Source: Candidatus Woesearchaeota archaeon (GTDB lineage: Archaea; Nanobdellota; Nanobdellia; Woesearchaeales; JACPBV01). Taken from it: 22,635 nucleotides of DNA. The notes below the pieces were generated by a model. The model was not told the DNA's origin. It did not search any database and worked only from the letters and a program-made list of their open reading frames with translations. The stretch covers positions 1-22,635 of the forward strand of contig JAHWIN010000083.1 of NCBI GenBank assembly GCA_019322475.1, read 5' to 3'. Both the position numbers and the translations under genes were made by a program. Below, in pieces: positions 1 to 7,942 of this stretch. How positions within the stretch are numbered: position 1 is the stretch's first letter; each line of letters begins with the position of its first letter.

Positions 1-1
1 G

Positions 2-3000
2 ACATTCAATATAATCGTCTCTAACGTGAATGACCAGCCTTACTTTGACCCTGTGCTGGAGGATAAGGTTATTGATGAGGACCTGAACTTCACTTATGAT
101 ATAAATGCAAGCGATATCGATGAAGGAGATTCCTTAACATTTGAATCCAATATAACTGCTTTAGGGGGATCGATAAATGATTCTGGCGTATTGAAATGGA
201 CACCTGACAACAGCCATGTCGGGGACAATATTATAGAGGTCATAGTATGCGATGACAGCGGAGCAGAAGATAACTGCACATCCAGCAGTTTTACTATAGA
301 AGTGGAAAATGTCAATGACGCTCCTGTGATAAGCCCGGCTATAGCTTCGCTTAGCTTTTTGGAAGGAAGGTCTGTTTCAGTAAACCTAAACGATTATGTG
401 GATGATATAGACAATACTGATGAGGATATCACATGGGCTGCATCCGGCATGTCAGGCTTAAATGTTTCTATCGACCCTGCTGAAAAGATGATGGAGGTAT
501 CTGCTCCAGAAACATGGCATGGAACTGAAAGATTCAACCTGACGGCTGATGACGGGGCTTTAATAGAGCATAATGATACAGAAGAGATAACTGTGGATGT
601 CCAGAGCATCCTGAGCTTCAGCGACCTTGTCGTAACTATAGACGGAAATGATTACAGCGCAGGAAACAATGATCTGGTCGGGCCTGCTTCACCGGACTCA
701 AGCTTAAGCATAAGCCTAAAGCTTAAAAATAACTATCCTGAGGCTAATGAATGGGTAGAAGAAATAGTGATATCTGCAAGGCTTGACAGCTCTATAGATG
801 ATGAGACAGAAACATCCCTTCCTGTAAGCCTTGACGGCTCAAAAAGCATTTCCAGGCAGCTGACATTCCAAAATCTTCCGCTTGACATAGTGGAAGGGGA
901 ATATGAGCTTACGATAAGGGCTTCAGGAAACGATTACGATGGAGTTTCCAGAGAGGTGGAATGGGTGGTCTATATTGATTATCTGACAGAGAATAACGAG
1001 GTCAGGATATTAGATGTCTCTTTAGAGGAGGATGAGCTAAGCTGCTACAGGGAATCAGCCATAAATGTTTCACTTGTGAATACAGGGGAAACAAAGCAGC
1101 ATGTCAACCTTACTGTCTCCAACGATGATCTTGGGATATATGAATCTGAAATAATCCCCATAGTTGCCAGAGACACAATAATAAAAGAGTATGGTATCGA
1201 GCTTTTCGATCCTGTAGATGCAGGGGACTATCCTATAGACGTAAAGATAGGCTATTATGACGGCGAAGGAGGCTATCTTACGTTCGAAGAGCAGGCCATC
1301 CTTGATGTAAAAAAGTGCTTTGATGTTGAAGGCCAAAATATTGATGAGGACAGCCCTGAAGACATAACTATAGACCTTGGGGATTATGTGGATGACTCTT
1401 TGAAAGATGATTCAGAGTTTATATACAGCATAGAAAACGAGACAAACACAGATCTTATAGGCTGTGAGATTGCCGTCGGCGGGCAGGACCTGATATGCAG
1501 CGCCCCAACAGCAGATAAAAACGGCTATTCGGATATCAATATAAGCGTTGTAAGCGAAAGCGGGCTATACACCAATTATGATGTGTTTAGGCTGACAGTC
1601 AATCCGGTCAATGATGCACCTGAGGCTTACGGGATCGAAGAAGAGGTGGATGAAGACGGTTCTGTGATGATAGACCTTAATTGTACAGACATAGATGACA
1701 GCTCATTGGCCTATGAGATAATCAGCCAGCCAGGACATGGAACATTGTCAAAGAACGGCTCCTCAGTCCTGTACAAGCCTGAAGCTGACTTCCACGGCAT
1801 GGACCCTTTTACCTACAGCTGCAATGACGGCGACCTAAAAAGCAATGAGGCTAATGTTGAGATAACGGTACATTCTGTTCCTGATGAGCCTTCTATAGTA
1901 GATGCAAGCCCTGAAGATGCAAGCCCTGAAGACAGAATCCTTATAGGCGACGGCGTTCCACAGGAATTTTCCATAACAATAGACGACCCTGATAGCATAT
2001 CCCCTTCGATAAGCTGGTATGTAGGTGGGGAAATTCAGGCTGAAATAGGCACAGAATTTACATATGAGAGCGATGAAAACTTCACAGTAAAGGTGAACAT
2101 CAGCCATTCTGCAACTGATCATGAGCATACATGGAATGTTGAGGTTAGTGATGTTCCTGTAACCAGCTATAAAGGGACTATCCATGATGTAAATGAGTCA
2201 AATATAGATAGTTTTGAGGGCCTGACAGCTTACAACAGCTATGGCATGATCGATTTTGGAGACCGGGCTATAGACCTGAGCAATGCTGTTGATGTTGACA
2301 GGTACTTTAATATTACAAACGGCGCTGTAGGCATCGATTCTGATGCCGATGGGTTTGATGTATTTCAGGTTCCTGCAACTATAACGATGTATAACCTGCC
2401 TTACGAGTCTGTTCCATCAATCTATTATAACGACGGATTTGAGATAAGCGGAACAGAGGAATGCACAGGATCAACAGACCCTTCATGCACTAACATAAAA
2501 TATAATTCAACGACAGGGACTCTTGAGTTTTATGTTTCCCATTTCTCTATGTTCTTCCTGAACATAGTCCCTCCGACAGCAGATGCCGGAGCTGATCAGG
2601 ATGTTGCAGTCGGCCAGAAAGTGGTATTGGACGGCTCAGCATCATATGATGCAGACGGCACAATAGTCTCATACAGCTGGACCCAGATAGAGGGAAGTTC
2701 TGTCGCTGTAAATGAGAGCAGCAGCGCCTCTGTAGGATTCACCCCCTCATCTGCAGGCAAGTACGTGTTTAGGCTTACTGTAACCGATGATGACAGCCTT
2801 AAGGGAACTGACGAGATTGAGGTAAATGCAGAGGAGCTTCCTCCAATGCCTCCTGCTTCAGAGACAGGCAACCTTACCATATCCGACCTTGATGTCAAGA
2901 TCGGGGGGGATAAGGACAAGGACCTTCAGGACAATGACAAGATAAGCGAAGAGGCAGGGCCAGGCGACAGGATAGAATTCGATATCGAGCTGGAAAACCT

Positions 3001-3823
3001 GTTCTCTTCCTCATCTGACATAGAGATAGAGGATATAGAGATAACAGTCACGATAAAGGATATAGATGACGGAGATGACCTTGAAGAGGAAGCTGAGATC
3101 GAAAGCCTTGATGCTGATGACACCGATTCAGTCTCCCTGGAATTTGACGTCCCTTATATCGTGGACGAGGGAGAATATGATGTCATCATAGAGGCCGAGG
3201 GGGACGATGACACTGATGATGAGAACAGCCATGAGATAAGGTGGGAGCTGGTGCTTGAGGTAAAGAAAGACAAGCATGACCTGATAATAAAGGATTTGAG
3301 CCTAAGCCCTTCCTTGGTAAGATGCAACAGGGACACTGTACTTGAGATAGAGGCTGTAAACATCGGAAGAGAGGATGAGGATGATGTCTCTATAGAGATA
3401 ACCAATGAGGATCTTGGAATCGAGATAATAGAGGAGGAAATAGAGCTTGAGGAAGGGGATACTGATGACTCTGTCTTTGAAAAGAGCTACAGGTTTAGGA
3501 TAAGCGATGATGTAAGGCCTGGGGTATATCCCATCCAGGTCGAGGTGAATTACGGCAGCAATACAGGAGACCACAAGGAACTGGAGCTTACTGTGCAGAA
3601 GTGCGAGGACATAGTGACTCCTGTCAAGTCAGAGCCTGTAGAGGTAGTGCCAATAATCCCGACACAGGCAAAGCCAAAAGAGGCTGCCAAAGAGGCTGCT
3701 CCAGAGGTCAGCTTCATGGACACGTCTAATTATGTGACCCTGCTGGCAATATTGTTTGTGCTTCTTTTGGGAGGGGTGATCTTCCTTATAGGGGCTGCTG
3801 TAATACTTTCGAAGAAGAGGTAG
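2..3823 (+). CDS. Large acidic membrane-anchored surface protein with cadherin-like and PKD domains (5' end outside window)
   Basis: The frame is open to the window edge, and the codons before the first GTG at 26 read as the end of a cadherin-like repeat (F-N-I-I-V-S-N-V-N-D-Q-P), so the true start lies upstream. Residues below count from the codon at 26. Cadherin/Ig-like repeat boundaries carry VND(A/Q)P motifs near residues 1, 98 and 530. A PKD-type domain (ADAGADQDV, then LDGSASYDADG) covers about 849-935. Two CARDB-like double modules lie at about 194-432 and 949-1194. The last ~30 residues form one membrane helix followed by KKR, so the chain is outside the cell and anchored at its C-terminus. 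The acidic composition is extreme in the second module. It could be an S-layer component, adhesin or cell-cell contact protein. The architecture is clear; the ligand is unknown. Confidence 0.9.
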   Translation, partial: TFNIIVSNVNDQPYFDPVLEDKVIDEDLNFTYDINASDIDEGDSLTFESNITALGGSINDSGVLKWTPDNSHVGDNIIEVIVCDDSGAEDNCTSSSFTIEVENVNDAPVISPAIASLSFLEGRSVSVNLNDYVDDIDNTDEDITWAASGMSGLNVSIDPAEKMMEVSAPETWHGTERFNLTADDGALIEHNDTEEITVDVQSILSFSDLVVTIDGNDYSAGNNDLVGPASPDSSLSISLKLKNNYPEANEWVEEIVISARLDSSIDDETETSLPVSLDGSKSISRQLTFQNLPLDIVEGEYELTIRASGNDYDGVSREVEWVVYIDYLTENNEVRILDVSLEEDELSCYRESAINVSLVNTGETKQHVNLTVSNDDLGIYESEIIPIVARDTIIKEYGIELFDPVDAGDYPIDVKIGYYDGEGGYLTFEEQAILDVKKCFDVEGQNIDEDSPEDITIDLGDYVDDSLKDDSEFIYSIENETNTDLIGCEIAVGGQDLICSAPTADKNGYSDINISVVSESGLYTNYDVFRLTVNPVNDAPEAYGIEEEVDEDGSVMIDLNCTDIDDSSLAYEIISQPGHGTLSKNGSSVLYKPEADFHGMDPFTYSCNDGDLKSNEANVEITVHSVPDEPSIVDASPEDASPEDRILIGDGVPQEFSITIDDPDSISPSISWYVGGEIQAEIGTEFTYESDENFTVKVNISHSATDHEHTWNVEVSDVPVTSYKGTIHDVNESNIDSFEGLTAYNSYGMIDFGDRAIDLSNAVDVDRYFNITNGAVGIDSDADGFDVFQVPATITMYNLPYESVPSIYYNDGFEISGTEECTGSTDPSCTNIKYNSTTGTLEFYVSHFSMFFLNIVPPTADAGADQDVAVGQKVVLDGSASYDADGTIVSYSWTQIEGSSVAVNESSSASVGFTPSSAGKYVFRLTVTDDDSLKGTDEIEVNAEELPPMPPASETGNLTISDLDVKIGGDKDKDLQDNDKISEEAGPGDRIEFDIELENLFSSSSDIEIEDIEITVTIKDIDDGDDLEEEAEIESLDADDTDSVSLEFDVPYIVDEGEYDVIIEAEGDDDTDDENSHEIRWELVLEVKKDKHDLIIKDLSLSPSLVRCNRDTVLEIEAVNIGREDEDDVSIEITNEDLGIEIIEEEIELEEGDTDDSVFEKSYRFRISDDVRPGVYPIQVEVNYGSNTGDHKELELTVQKCEDIVTPVKSEPVEVVPIIPTQAKPKEAAKEAAPEVSFMDTSNYVTLLAILFVLLLGGVIFLIGAAVILSKKR
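605..1320 (+). repeat. Internal duplicated module, copy A
   Basis: This stretch encodes a ~240-residue double beta module. It begins near FSDLVVTIDG, contains a cysteine followed by an alternating beta pattern and NDDLGIYE, and ends in LDVKKC. The same order recurs in copy B at 2870-3606 (ISDLDVKIGG, NEDLGIEI, LTVQKC). The two share length and landmarks but the DNA has diverged. Confidence 0.75.
1901..1930 (+). repeat. Exact 15-bp tandem duplication inside the surface protein gene
   Basis: The unit gatgcaagccctgaa occurs twice back to back and encodes DASPEDASPE. It sits in a linker between two beta domains, so a one-unit gain or loss would stay in frame. Confidence 0.9.
2870..3606 (+). repeat. 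Internal duplicated module, copy B
   Basis: This is the second copy of the double beta module at 605-1320, with matching landmarks ISDLDVKIGG, SLVRCNRDT, NEDLGIEI and LTVQKC. It is much more acidic than copy A, with runs of D and E, and it is the last module before the proline/alanine linker and membrane anchor. Confidence 0.75.
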
Positions 3824-3853
3824 CAAGAGGATCAAAAAAAGGGGTTTTTGAAG

Positions 3854-4411
3854 ATGGATGCTGAAGAATTTGCCCTGTTTAAGAAAGATCTTGATGGTAA
3901 AGAGCGTATTACTGAGAAAGATTTTATTGCTCTTCAAAGAGTATTGATGAAACAGTACTTTGATGGTTTCCTTGAAGGCATAGAGAAATATCCAATGTCT
4001 TCAGAATATGATTCGGATGATGAGTTCATGACTATGATTCTTTACTCTTCAGAGCATAAGTGGATCCCTGAATCTACTCAAAGAGGGGGTTATAAGTTCA
4101 AGTTTACAGTTGAATTAAGAGGCCGCATATTTAAAGATAGTCCTGACAAAAGAGAGCCTATTTCATCTATGGAGATGTACGGTATCTTTGGATTAAAAGA
4201 GATAGGGCTTGATTTTCCCCCGTTCTTAACTATAGAATCTTCTTTGGATTTAAATCATATAATAGATATAACACCTGGAAATCCGACAGTATCTAACTTA
4301 ACTGTTCCTGATTATATTGAAAATTACAAAGGTAAGAAGATAGCTATAGGGATGGATGGTATCTTCAAAGAATTAGTGAATAATACCACAATCTACTCCA
4401 AAAACCGATAA
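3854..4411 (+). CDS. Hypothetical protein, 185 aa
   Basis: I do not recognise the family. The ATG at 3854 is chosen over a TTG at 3848 because GGGG at 3841-3844 lies 9 nt before the ATG but only 3 nt before the TTG. The product appears soluble: no signal peptide and no membrane segment. The N-terminal ~45 residues look helical (KKDLDGKERITEKDF, then LMKQYFDGFLEG). The rest alternates like a beta-rich domain (YKFKFTVELRGRIF). It follows the surface protein gene by 30 bases on the same strand and may be read from the same transcript. A U-rich hairpin follows the stop. Codon use is more A+T-rich than in the upstream gene, which could mean a different origin. Confidence 0.65.
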   Translation: MDAEEFALFKKDLDGKERITEKDFIALQRVLMKQYFDGFLEGIEKYPMSSEYDSDDEFMTMILYSSEHKWIPESTQRGGYKFKFTVELRGRIFKDSPDKREPISSMEMYGIFGLKEIGLDFPPFLTIESSLDLNHIIDITPGNPTVSNLTVPDYIENYKGKKIAIGMDGIFKELVNNTTIYSKNR

Positions 4412-4421
4412 AAGGTTTTTT
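4400..4421 (+). terminator. Possible intrinsic terminator after the hypothetical gene
   Basis: AAAAACC at 4400-4406 can pair with GGTTTTT at 4414-4420 around a 7-nt loop, and the arm ends in a T run. It overlaps the stop codon region and lies between convergent genes. The stem is A/T-dominated and weak. Confidence 0.4.
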
Positions 4422-4464
4422 ACAACATAGGAATATCTGGTATGCTTTCCTCTTGTTTACAATT

Positions 4465-5031
4465 TCATAATCCCAGGGAAGAGACAGCTTCATACAGCTC
4501 TTCTATCTTTTTCTTGTTTTTTTCCAGTTTTTTATTGGCTTCTTCCACAAGCAGATTTAGGTAACTGTCCCTTATCAAAACAGCTCCATCTCTGGCTATT
4601 ATCGTTTCCATGAACTCTGTGCCTATCATCTCTACTATTATGCGCTTTTCGGCATGGATAATGCCTGCTCTTTTCAATCCTAGGCTTCTTACAATACCTA
4701 GAAGCCTTATCGCTGCTTCGAGGTTTCTGCAGCATACATGAAGTATCACGGATTCCTGCTTCAGCCAGACATCTCCTTGGGGGATTGTTTTCAGGCTTTT
4801 TTTTATGTCATCAAAGGAAACTTCATTATGCTCTGCAAAGACAAACCTTGCATCCTTTTTTTTATCTGATTTTTTCTCTATCAGAAGTATCCTTCCTGAG
4901 CAGGAAGAGGTCGTATAATAGTCATCAAGGGAGTTGATATTATCTACAAGATTGATTATGCCTATGTCTATGCTTTTTTTGATGCTCTTATCTTTCCTGT
5001 TAAGGCAGCCTTCTTTTTGCTTTTCGAACAT
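4465..5031 (-). CDS. taw3: Taw3/TYW3 wybutosine-pathway tRNA methyltransferase
   Basis: The family acts in synthesis of wybutosine derivatives at position 37 of tRNA-Phe. It transfers a methyl group from S-adenosylmethionine to N4 of the tricyclic base intermediate. The signature YYTTSSCSGR sits at residues 38-47 and is the hallmark of the TYW3 fold. The later segments VILHVCCRNLEAA and KRAGIIHAEKRIIVEM also match the family layout. At 188 aa it has the usual archaeal length. The C-terminal ~35 residues form a lysine/glutamate-rich helix. The ATG at 5031 is preferred over a TTG at 5037. A TATA-like element at 5055-5070 sits about 30 nt upstream, which suggests an essentially leaderless mRNA. 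It lies 51 nt downstream of a nucleotidyltransferase gene on the same strand, with no visible functional link. Confidence 0.92.
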   Translation of the reverse strand: MFEKQKEGCLNRKDKSIKKSIDIGIINLVDNINSLDDYYTTSSCSGRILLIEKKSDKKKDARFVFAEHNEVSFDDIKKSLKTIPQGDVWLKQESVILHVCCRNLEAAIRLLGIVRSLGLKRAGIIHAEKRIIVEMIGTEFMETIIARDGAVLIRDSYLNLLVEEANKKLEKNKKKIEELYEAVSSLGL

Positions 5032-5054
5032 CTGCAATAAGGTAAGAAGGCATC

Positions 5055-5070
5055 TTTATTTTAAAATATT
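5055..5070 (-). promoter_or_regulatory. TATA-like element for taw3
   Basis: On the minus strand this reads as a TTTTAAAATAAA-type A/T box about 30 nt before the taw3 ATG. That spacing puts transcription start at or next to the start codon. No Shine-Dalgarno sequence is seen. Confidence 0.5.
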
Positions 5071-5082
5071 GCCCTAAGAAAT

Positions 5083-5886
5083 CTACTTCCACCCTATGAA
5101 CCTTCTCATCCTCTCTACAAACTCTTCAGCATGCTTATAGTAGCGGTCGAACTCCTCCCCTTTTATCTCTGTTATCTCGCTATGCGTTATCATCTTGCTC
5201 AGCCTGTAGAAGTTTCTCATCGTCGTGGTATATCTCTTTTCAAGAAGCCTGTTCTTTACCAGCTTTTCATCCAGGAGGTCAGAGATGTGGTCCGGAGAAG
5301 GAGGCACCTCTCCATGCTGCATCAGGGCTGCGTGTGCGGCATCTATGACAGCCCAGTAAAGGTCAAGGGTAGCCTGGAGGATATGCCATTTTGCGTTATG
5401 CAGGGTATTTGGGGCCCTTATATAGTAGTTCCATATGCTCTCATCTGTGGGCCTTATCCTGCCCCTTCTTAATAATATCTGGAGGGGTTCAAAGAAGCCT
5501 GTATCTATCAGAGGAACGCCGTCCCTGAGTATATTTATGGCTATAGGGTCTCCGTTCTTTACATACTCCCAGAATGAGCTGAACCTCAATGATGTGACAT
5601 GGAGCCTTGTGGAGTTCTTGGCAATCAGCCTTTGCACTATGATCCTATACGCTTCTACGAGCTCAGCAGAGAAGTTAAGGGATATGTCATCTACAACTAC
5701 CATGATGTCAAGATCAGACTCCTTCTTCCTCTTTCTCCTGGCAGAGCTTCCGAAAAGGACGACAGCCTTAAGAAATGTTCCAAGCTCCTTGTGCATATCT
5801 TTTGTAAAAGCATATGAGATGTCCAGATCTTCCTTCCTGTAAAGCTCGAGGTTTGGGTTTGTTTTCCTGTCTACATTAACTTTCAT
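5083..5886 (-). CDS. Nucleotidyltransferase fused to a HEPN-like domain
   Basis: The N-terminal half is a minimal nucleotidyltransferase (pol-beta superfamily): LFGSSARR at residues 44-51 with the G46-S47 pair, then DLDI at 58-61 giving the metal-binding D58-x-D60. The C-terminal half (about 150-265) is an all-helical HEPN-like region with the ribonuclease-type spacing R228-x6-H235. Known relatives occur as two-gene toxin-antitoxin pairs in which the nucleotidyltransferase AMPylates the HEPN RNase. Here both parts are one 267-residue chain. The ATG at 5886 is chosen because GGGGAT lies 5 nt upstream; a longer form would start at 5904. Whether it is a toxin-antitoxin fusion or a nucleotidyltransferase with a helical partner domain cannot be settled here. 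Confidence 0.82.
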   Translation of the reverse strand: MKVNVDRKTNPNLELYRKEDLDISYAFTKDMHKELGTFLKAVVLFGSSARRKRKKESDLDIMVVVDDISLNFSAELVEAYRIIVQRLIAKNSTRLHVTSLRFSSFWEYVKNGDPIAINILRDGVPLIDTGFFEPLQILLRRGRIRPTDESIWNYYIRAPNTLHNAKWHILQATLDLYWAVIDAAHAALMQHGEVPPSPDHISDLLDEKLVKNRLLEKRYTTTMRNFYRLSKMITHSEITEIKGEEFDRYYKHAEEFVERMRRFIGWK

Positions 5887-5985
5887 AGTATCCCCTTGTA
5901 CCATTATCTTGCTGGTAGTTATATAAATATTTATGACTATTATAGAATAGTACAATTTAAATAGTCCTGGGAAAAGACCCATAAT
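5887..5985. promoter_or_regulatory. Divergent promoter region
   Basis: This 99-bp gap drives two genes in opposite directions. For the minus-strand nucleotidyltransferase there is a TATA box at 5921-5933 (TAAATATTTATAT on that strand) and a GGGGAT ribosome site at 5890-5895. For the plus-strand gene the element TTTAAATA at 5956-5963 lies about 27 nt before the ATG at 5986, so that transcript is probably leaderless. Confidence 0.6.
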
Positions 5986-6822
5986 ATGCTGCAGGAACTT
6001 AATAAGGTATTCCGGTCAAACATAAAATCACTGGAGATCCTCTATCTTCTTAAAGGGATAAAGCCGGCAGCAAGGATAATGGTAAAGGAAGAAGATAAGG
6101 AGGGAATATTTGATCTTTTCAGGAAAAACAGCATCTATTTTGAATTATCCGGCTTTAAGGTAGTGAAGCAGGACAGGGAAAAAGCGTATTCTGACAAGGG
6201 AATGAAGGTTCCTATCGGATCCAGCGAAAAAGGCTACTTTTTTGTGTATGCCTCTAAGAGGAAAGGATTAGCTGAAAAGGCAAAAGAGATGGAAGAAAAG
6301 GGCATGCACAGGGAATTAGGGGCCATATTAGGATATCCTGAATGCTGCTCATCTTTCTTTGAAAGGCATTTCGATGAGATGTCCAAAAGGAACAATGACT
6401 TTACGATGGCTTCACTAAGGTCTTCAAGCGGGCTTTGCTTTCCCTTTTACACAAACATTGCAGCGAGGCACTTTGACCTTGCTTTGCTGAACCATTTTCC
6501 CTGCTCTTTCAGCTGTGCAGAGTCTATAAAGATGGCTAAAAAACATCTCAAGGCCATAGAGGAAGAGGACAAGGAAGCAGCAGAGATAATAAAGGGCATG
6601 CTTAAGGGCGCTGTGCTTTATACAGAGGATAATGGTGTGTTTTTGCTCAGAAAAGCTGAACTTACAGGAGGCAGGCTGAGCTATCTTGGCGTTATGGGCT
6701 CAAAGAACAATCATCTTTATGAGTCATTGAAGAAAGCCCAGTATATTGAGGTTTTGATAGGCAATAAGGCAGTTATAGATGGAAAGATAATAGATGGTGC
6801 CGGGGTTATGGTGTTTGGGTGA
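5986..6822 (+). CDS. DUF483-like cysteine-motif protein
   Basis: The 278-residue protein carries LGYPECCSSFF at residues 115-125, a Gly-Tyr-Pro-x-Cys-Cys signature that I associate with the archaeal DUF483 family. It also has HFPCSFSC at 170-177. C120, C121, C151, C173 and C177 with H170 could form a metal site, which is inference. The N-terminal ~90 residues and the C-terminal ~70 residues look like alpha/beta flanking domains. No signal peptide or membrane segment is present. The ATG at 5986 has a TATA element 27 nt upstream and needs no leader. The biochemical role is not established to my knowledge. It sits between two HEPN/nucleotidyltransferase loci. Confidence 0.75.
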   Translation: MLQELNKVFRSNIKSLEILYLLKGIKPAARIMVKEEDKEGIFDLFRKNSIYFELSGFKVVKQDREKAYSDKGMKVPIGSSEKGYFFVYASKRKGLAEKAKEMEEKGMHRELGAILGYPECCSSFFERHFDEMSKRNNDFTMASLRSSSGLCFPFYTNIAARHFDLALLNHFPCSFSCAESIKMAKKHLKAIEEEDKEAAEIIKGMLKGAVLYTEDNGVFLLRKAELTGGRLSYLGVMGSKNNHLYESLKKAQYIEVLIGNKAVIDGKIIDGAGVMVFG

Positions 6823-6835
6823 CTTGGAATGCTGC

Positions 6836-6864
6836 ATGCTGGATATTTTCTTTATCACCAGCAT
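6836..6864 (+). other. Hairpin after the DUF483-like gene
   Basis: ATGCTGG at 6836-6842 pairs perfectly with CCAGCAT at 6858-6864 across a 15-nt T-rich loop, starting 14 nt after the stop codon. It may act in transcript ending or RNA stability. There is no T run after the stem. Confidence 0.4.
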
Positions 6865-6948
6865 ACCTATAAAAACCAACCTCCACGCCGCATATATCTT
6901 TTAATCTGGATCATCCAATCTTTCTTGGTCAATCTCTAAGATAAGCAT

Positions 6949-7518
6949 TTAACGCATTAGCATATATTTATCCCTTTCAAACTTAACTTTCCATCTTTTT
7001 AGGACATCCAAGATCTCATTATCTTTTTCTACAGGAACGATAAAACAGCCCGGGGCCAGAAATTTTCCCTTAAATTCTTCAATCAATCCCTTTTCCCTGC
7101 CCCTTCCTTTTAGCACATAAACAAACCTTACCCTCTCGCTTTTTTTTAAGCCTGTTAAATTATAATTATAAACACTCCATGATGTCAATCCATAATTTCC
7201 GGCTATAGCCTTATCTGTCAACAAGCTTATGCCCTCAAAAAATACAGCCCTTATCAGCGAGTGCGGTTTTGTAAAAAAATTATCGATGACAAGAGAGCTT
7301 ATATGGGCATTAAATCCGTTCTTTTCGCAAGCTTCATCAAGCCGACCTATTAATTTAACATCAGCCTTGCCCTTAAAAATTACAGCGATATCTATATCCT
7401 GCGGCTCTGTTTTTCCTTTTACAGCAGACCCAAATAAGATAACATCAACAATACTTTTGCTCTTTATTCTCCGGGATATACTACACAAGACCGAGTATTT
7501 TTTTAAGTTTTTCAGCAT
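6949..7518 (-). CDS. Minimal nucleotidyltransferase, probable partner of the HEPN protein
   Basis: The protein has the MNT active-site layout: ILFGSAVKG at residues 27-35 with G30-S31, followed by DIDIAV at 41-46 giving D41-x-D43. Total length is 189 aa. Relatives paired with HEPN proteins act as antitoxins that AMPylate the partner. The ~100 residues after the core may form the regulatory or binding half. Its ATG lies inside the end of the upstream HEPN gene, so the two are read in different frames with a 38-nt overlap and are probably translationally coupled. Base composition is A+T-rich compared with neighbours, consistent with transfer. Confidence 0.85.
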   Translation of the reverse strand: MLKNLKKYSVLCSISRRIKSKSIVDVILFGSAVKGKTEPQDIDIAVIFKGKADVKLIGRLDEACEKNGFNAHISSLVIDNFFTKPHSLIRAVFFEGISLLTDKAIAGNYGLTSWSVYNYNLTGLKKSERVRFVYVLKGRGREKGLIEEFKGKFLAPGCFIVPVEKDNEILDVLKRWKVKFERDKYMLMR

Positions 7519-7825
7519 TTTCTTTAAGCTTCAGGGCATCTTCCTGTTTCATCCTGAGATTATAGCTGTTTCTGTATTCATCAAACAAAGGGCTTAAAAT
7601 CCGGTGGGCATCTGGAAGATGCATCTGTAAAAAAAGGAACCTTTCCTGATGGTTCTTAGGCAATAGTTTCCTTTCCTGATAGATCTTCAGATCACATAAA
7701 ATAGCTATCGCCTTAAAATAAGAGCTAACTGCAGGATTGTATCTTTTTTTTTCCAGCTCATCATCTGCGCTGTTTAAGAAATCTTTAAAATTATCTAACA
7801 AATCCTTTTCAATATCTTCTGTCAT
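7481..7825 (-). CDS. HEPN-like helical protein, putative toxin of an MNT/HEPN pair
   Basis: This is a 114-residue all-helical protein with the layout of small HEPN proteins: an RYNPAVSSYFKAI helix, then PKNHQERF and DEYRNSYNLRM. The only R-x4-6-H spacing visible is in ERKLLPKNH in the middle of the chain, not in the last helix where the usual ribonuclease motif lies. It may therefore be a divergent or non-nuclease HEPN. It is the first gene of the pair and overlaps the nucleotidyltransferase by 38 nt. The TATA element TTTATATA lies about 28 nt upstream of the ATG, suggesting a leaderless mRNA. Two palindromes flank that element. Confidence 0.75.
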   Translation of the reverse strand: MTEDIEKDLLDNFKDFLNSADDELEKKRYNPAVSSYFKAIAILCDLKIYQERKLLPKNHQERFLFLQMHLPDAHRILSPLFDEYRNSYNLRMKQEDALKLKENAEKLKKILGLV

Positions 7826-7878
7826 GTTAATGTATTAACCTATAACTACTATATAAACCTTTTGGTTAATCTGTTAAC
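7826..7878 (-). promoter_or_regulatory. HEPN/MNT promoter with two flanking palindromic operators
   Basis: GTTAATGTATTAAC at 7826-7839 directly abuts the start codon. GTTAATCTGTTAAC at 7865-7878 lies upstream. Both contain GTTAA-N4-TTAAC and agree at 12 of 14 positions. The TATA box (tatataaa on the plus strand, 7850-7857) sits between them. The centres are 39 bp apart. A dimeric repressor binding both would cover the promoter, consistent with toxin-antitoxin autoregulation. Confidence 0.7.
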
Positions 7879-7942
7879 GTTTTTATCCTTTTGGAAAAGT
7901 CAGACCAAACATTGGAGAATCCTGTATGAACTCTGCAAAAAA

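Noticed and set aside
2596..3405. Serine-rich minus-strand frames opposite the surface protein
   Set aside because: They arise as the complement of Asp/Glu-rich codons; the plus strand has clear PKD and CARDB-like sequence.
5131..5842. Plus-strand frames opposite the fused nucleotidyltransferase
   Set aside because: They mirror the minus-strand gene and have no recognisable motifs; the opposite strand holds GS-x-DxD and HEPN-like features.
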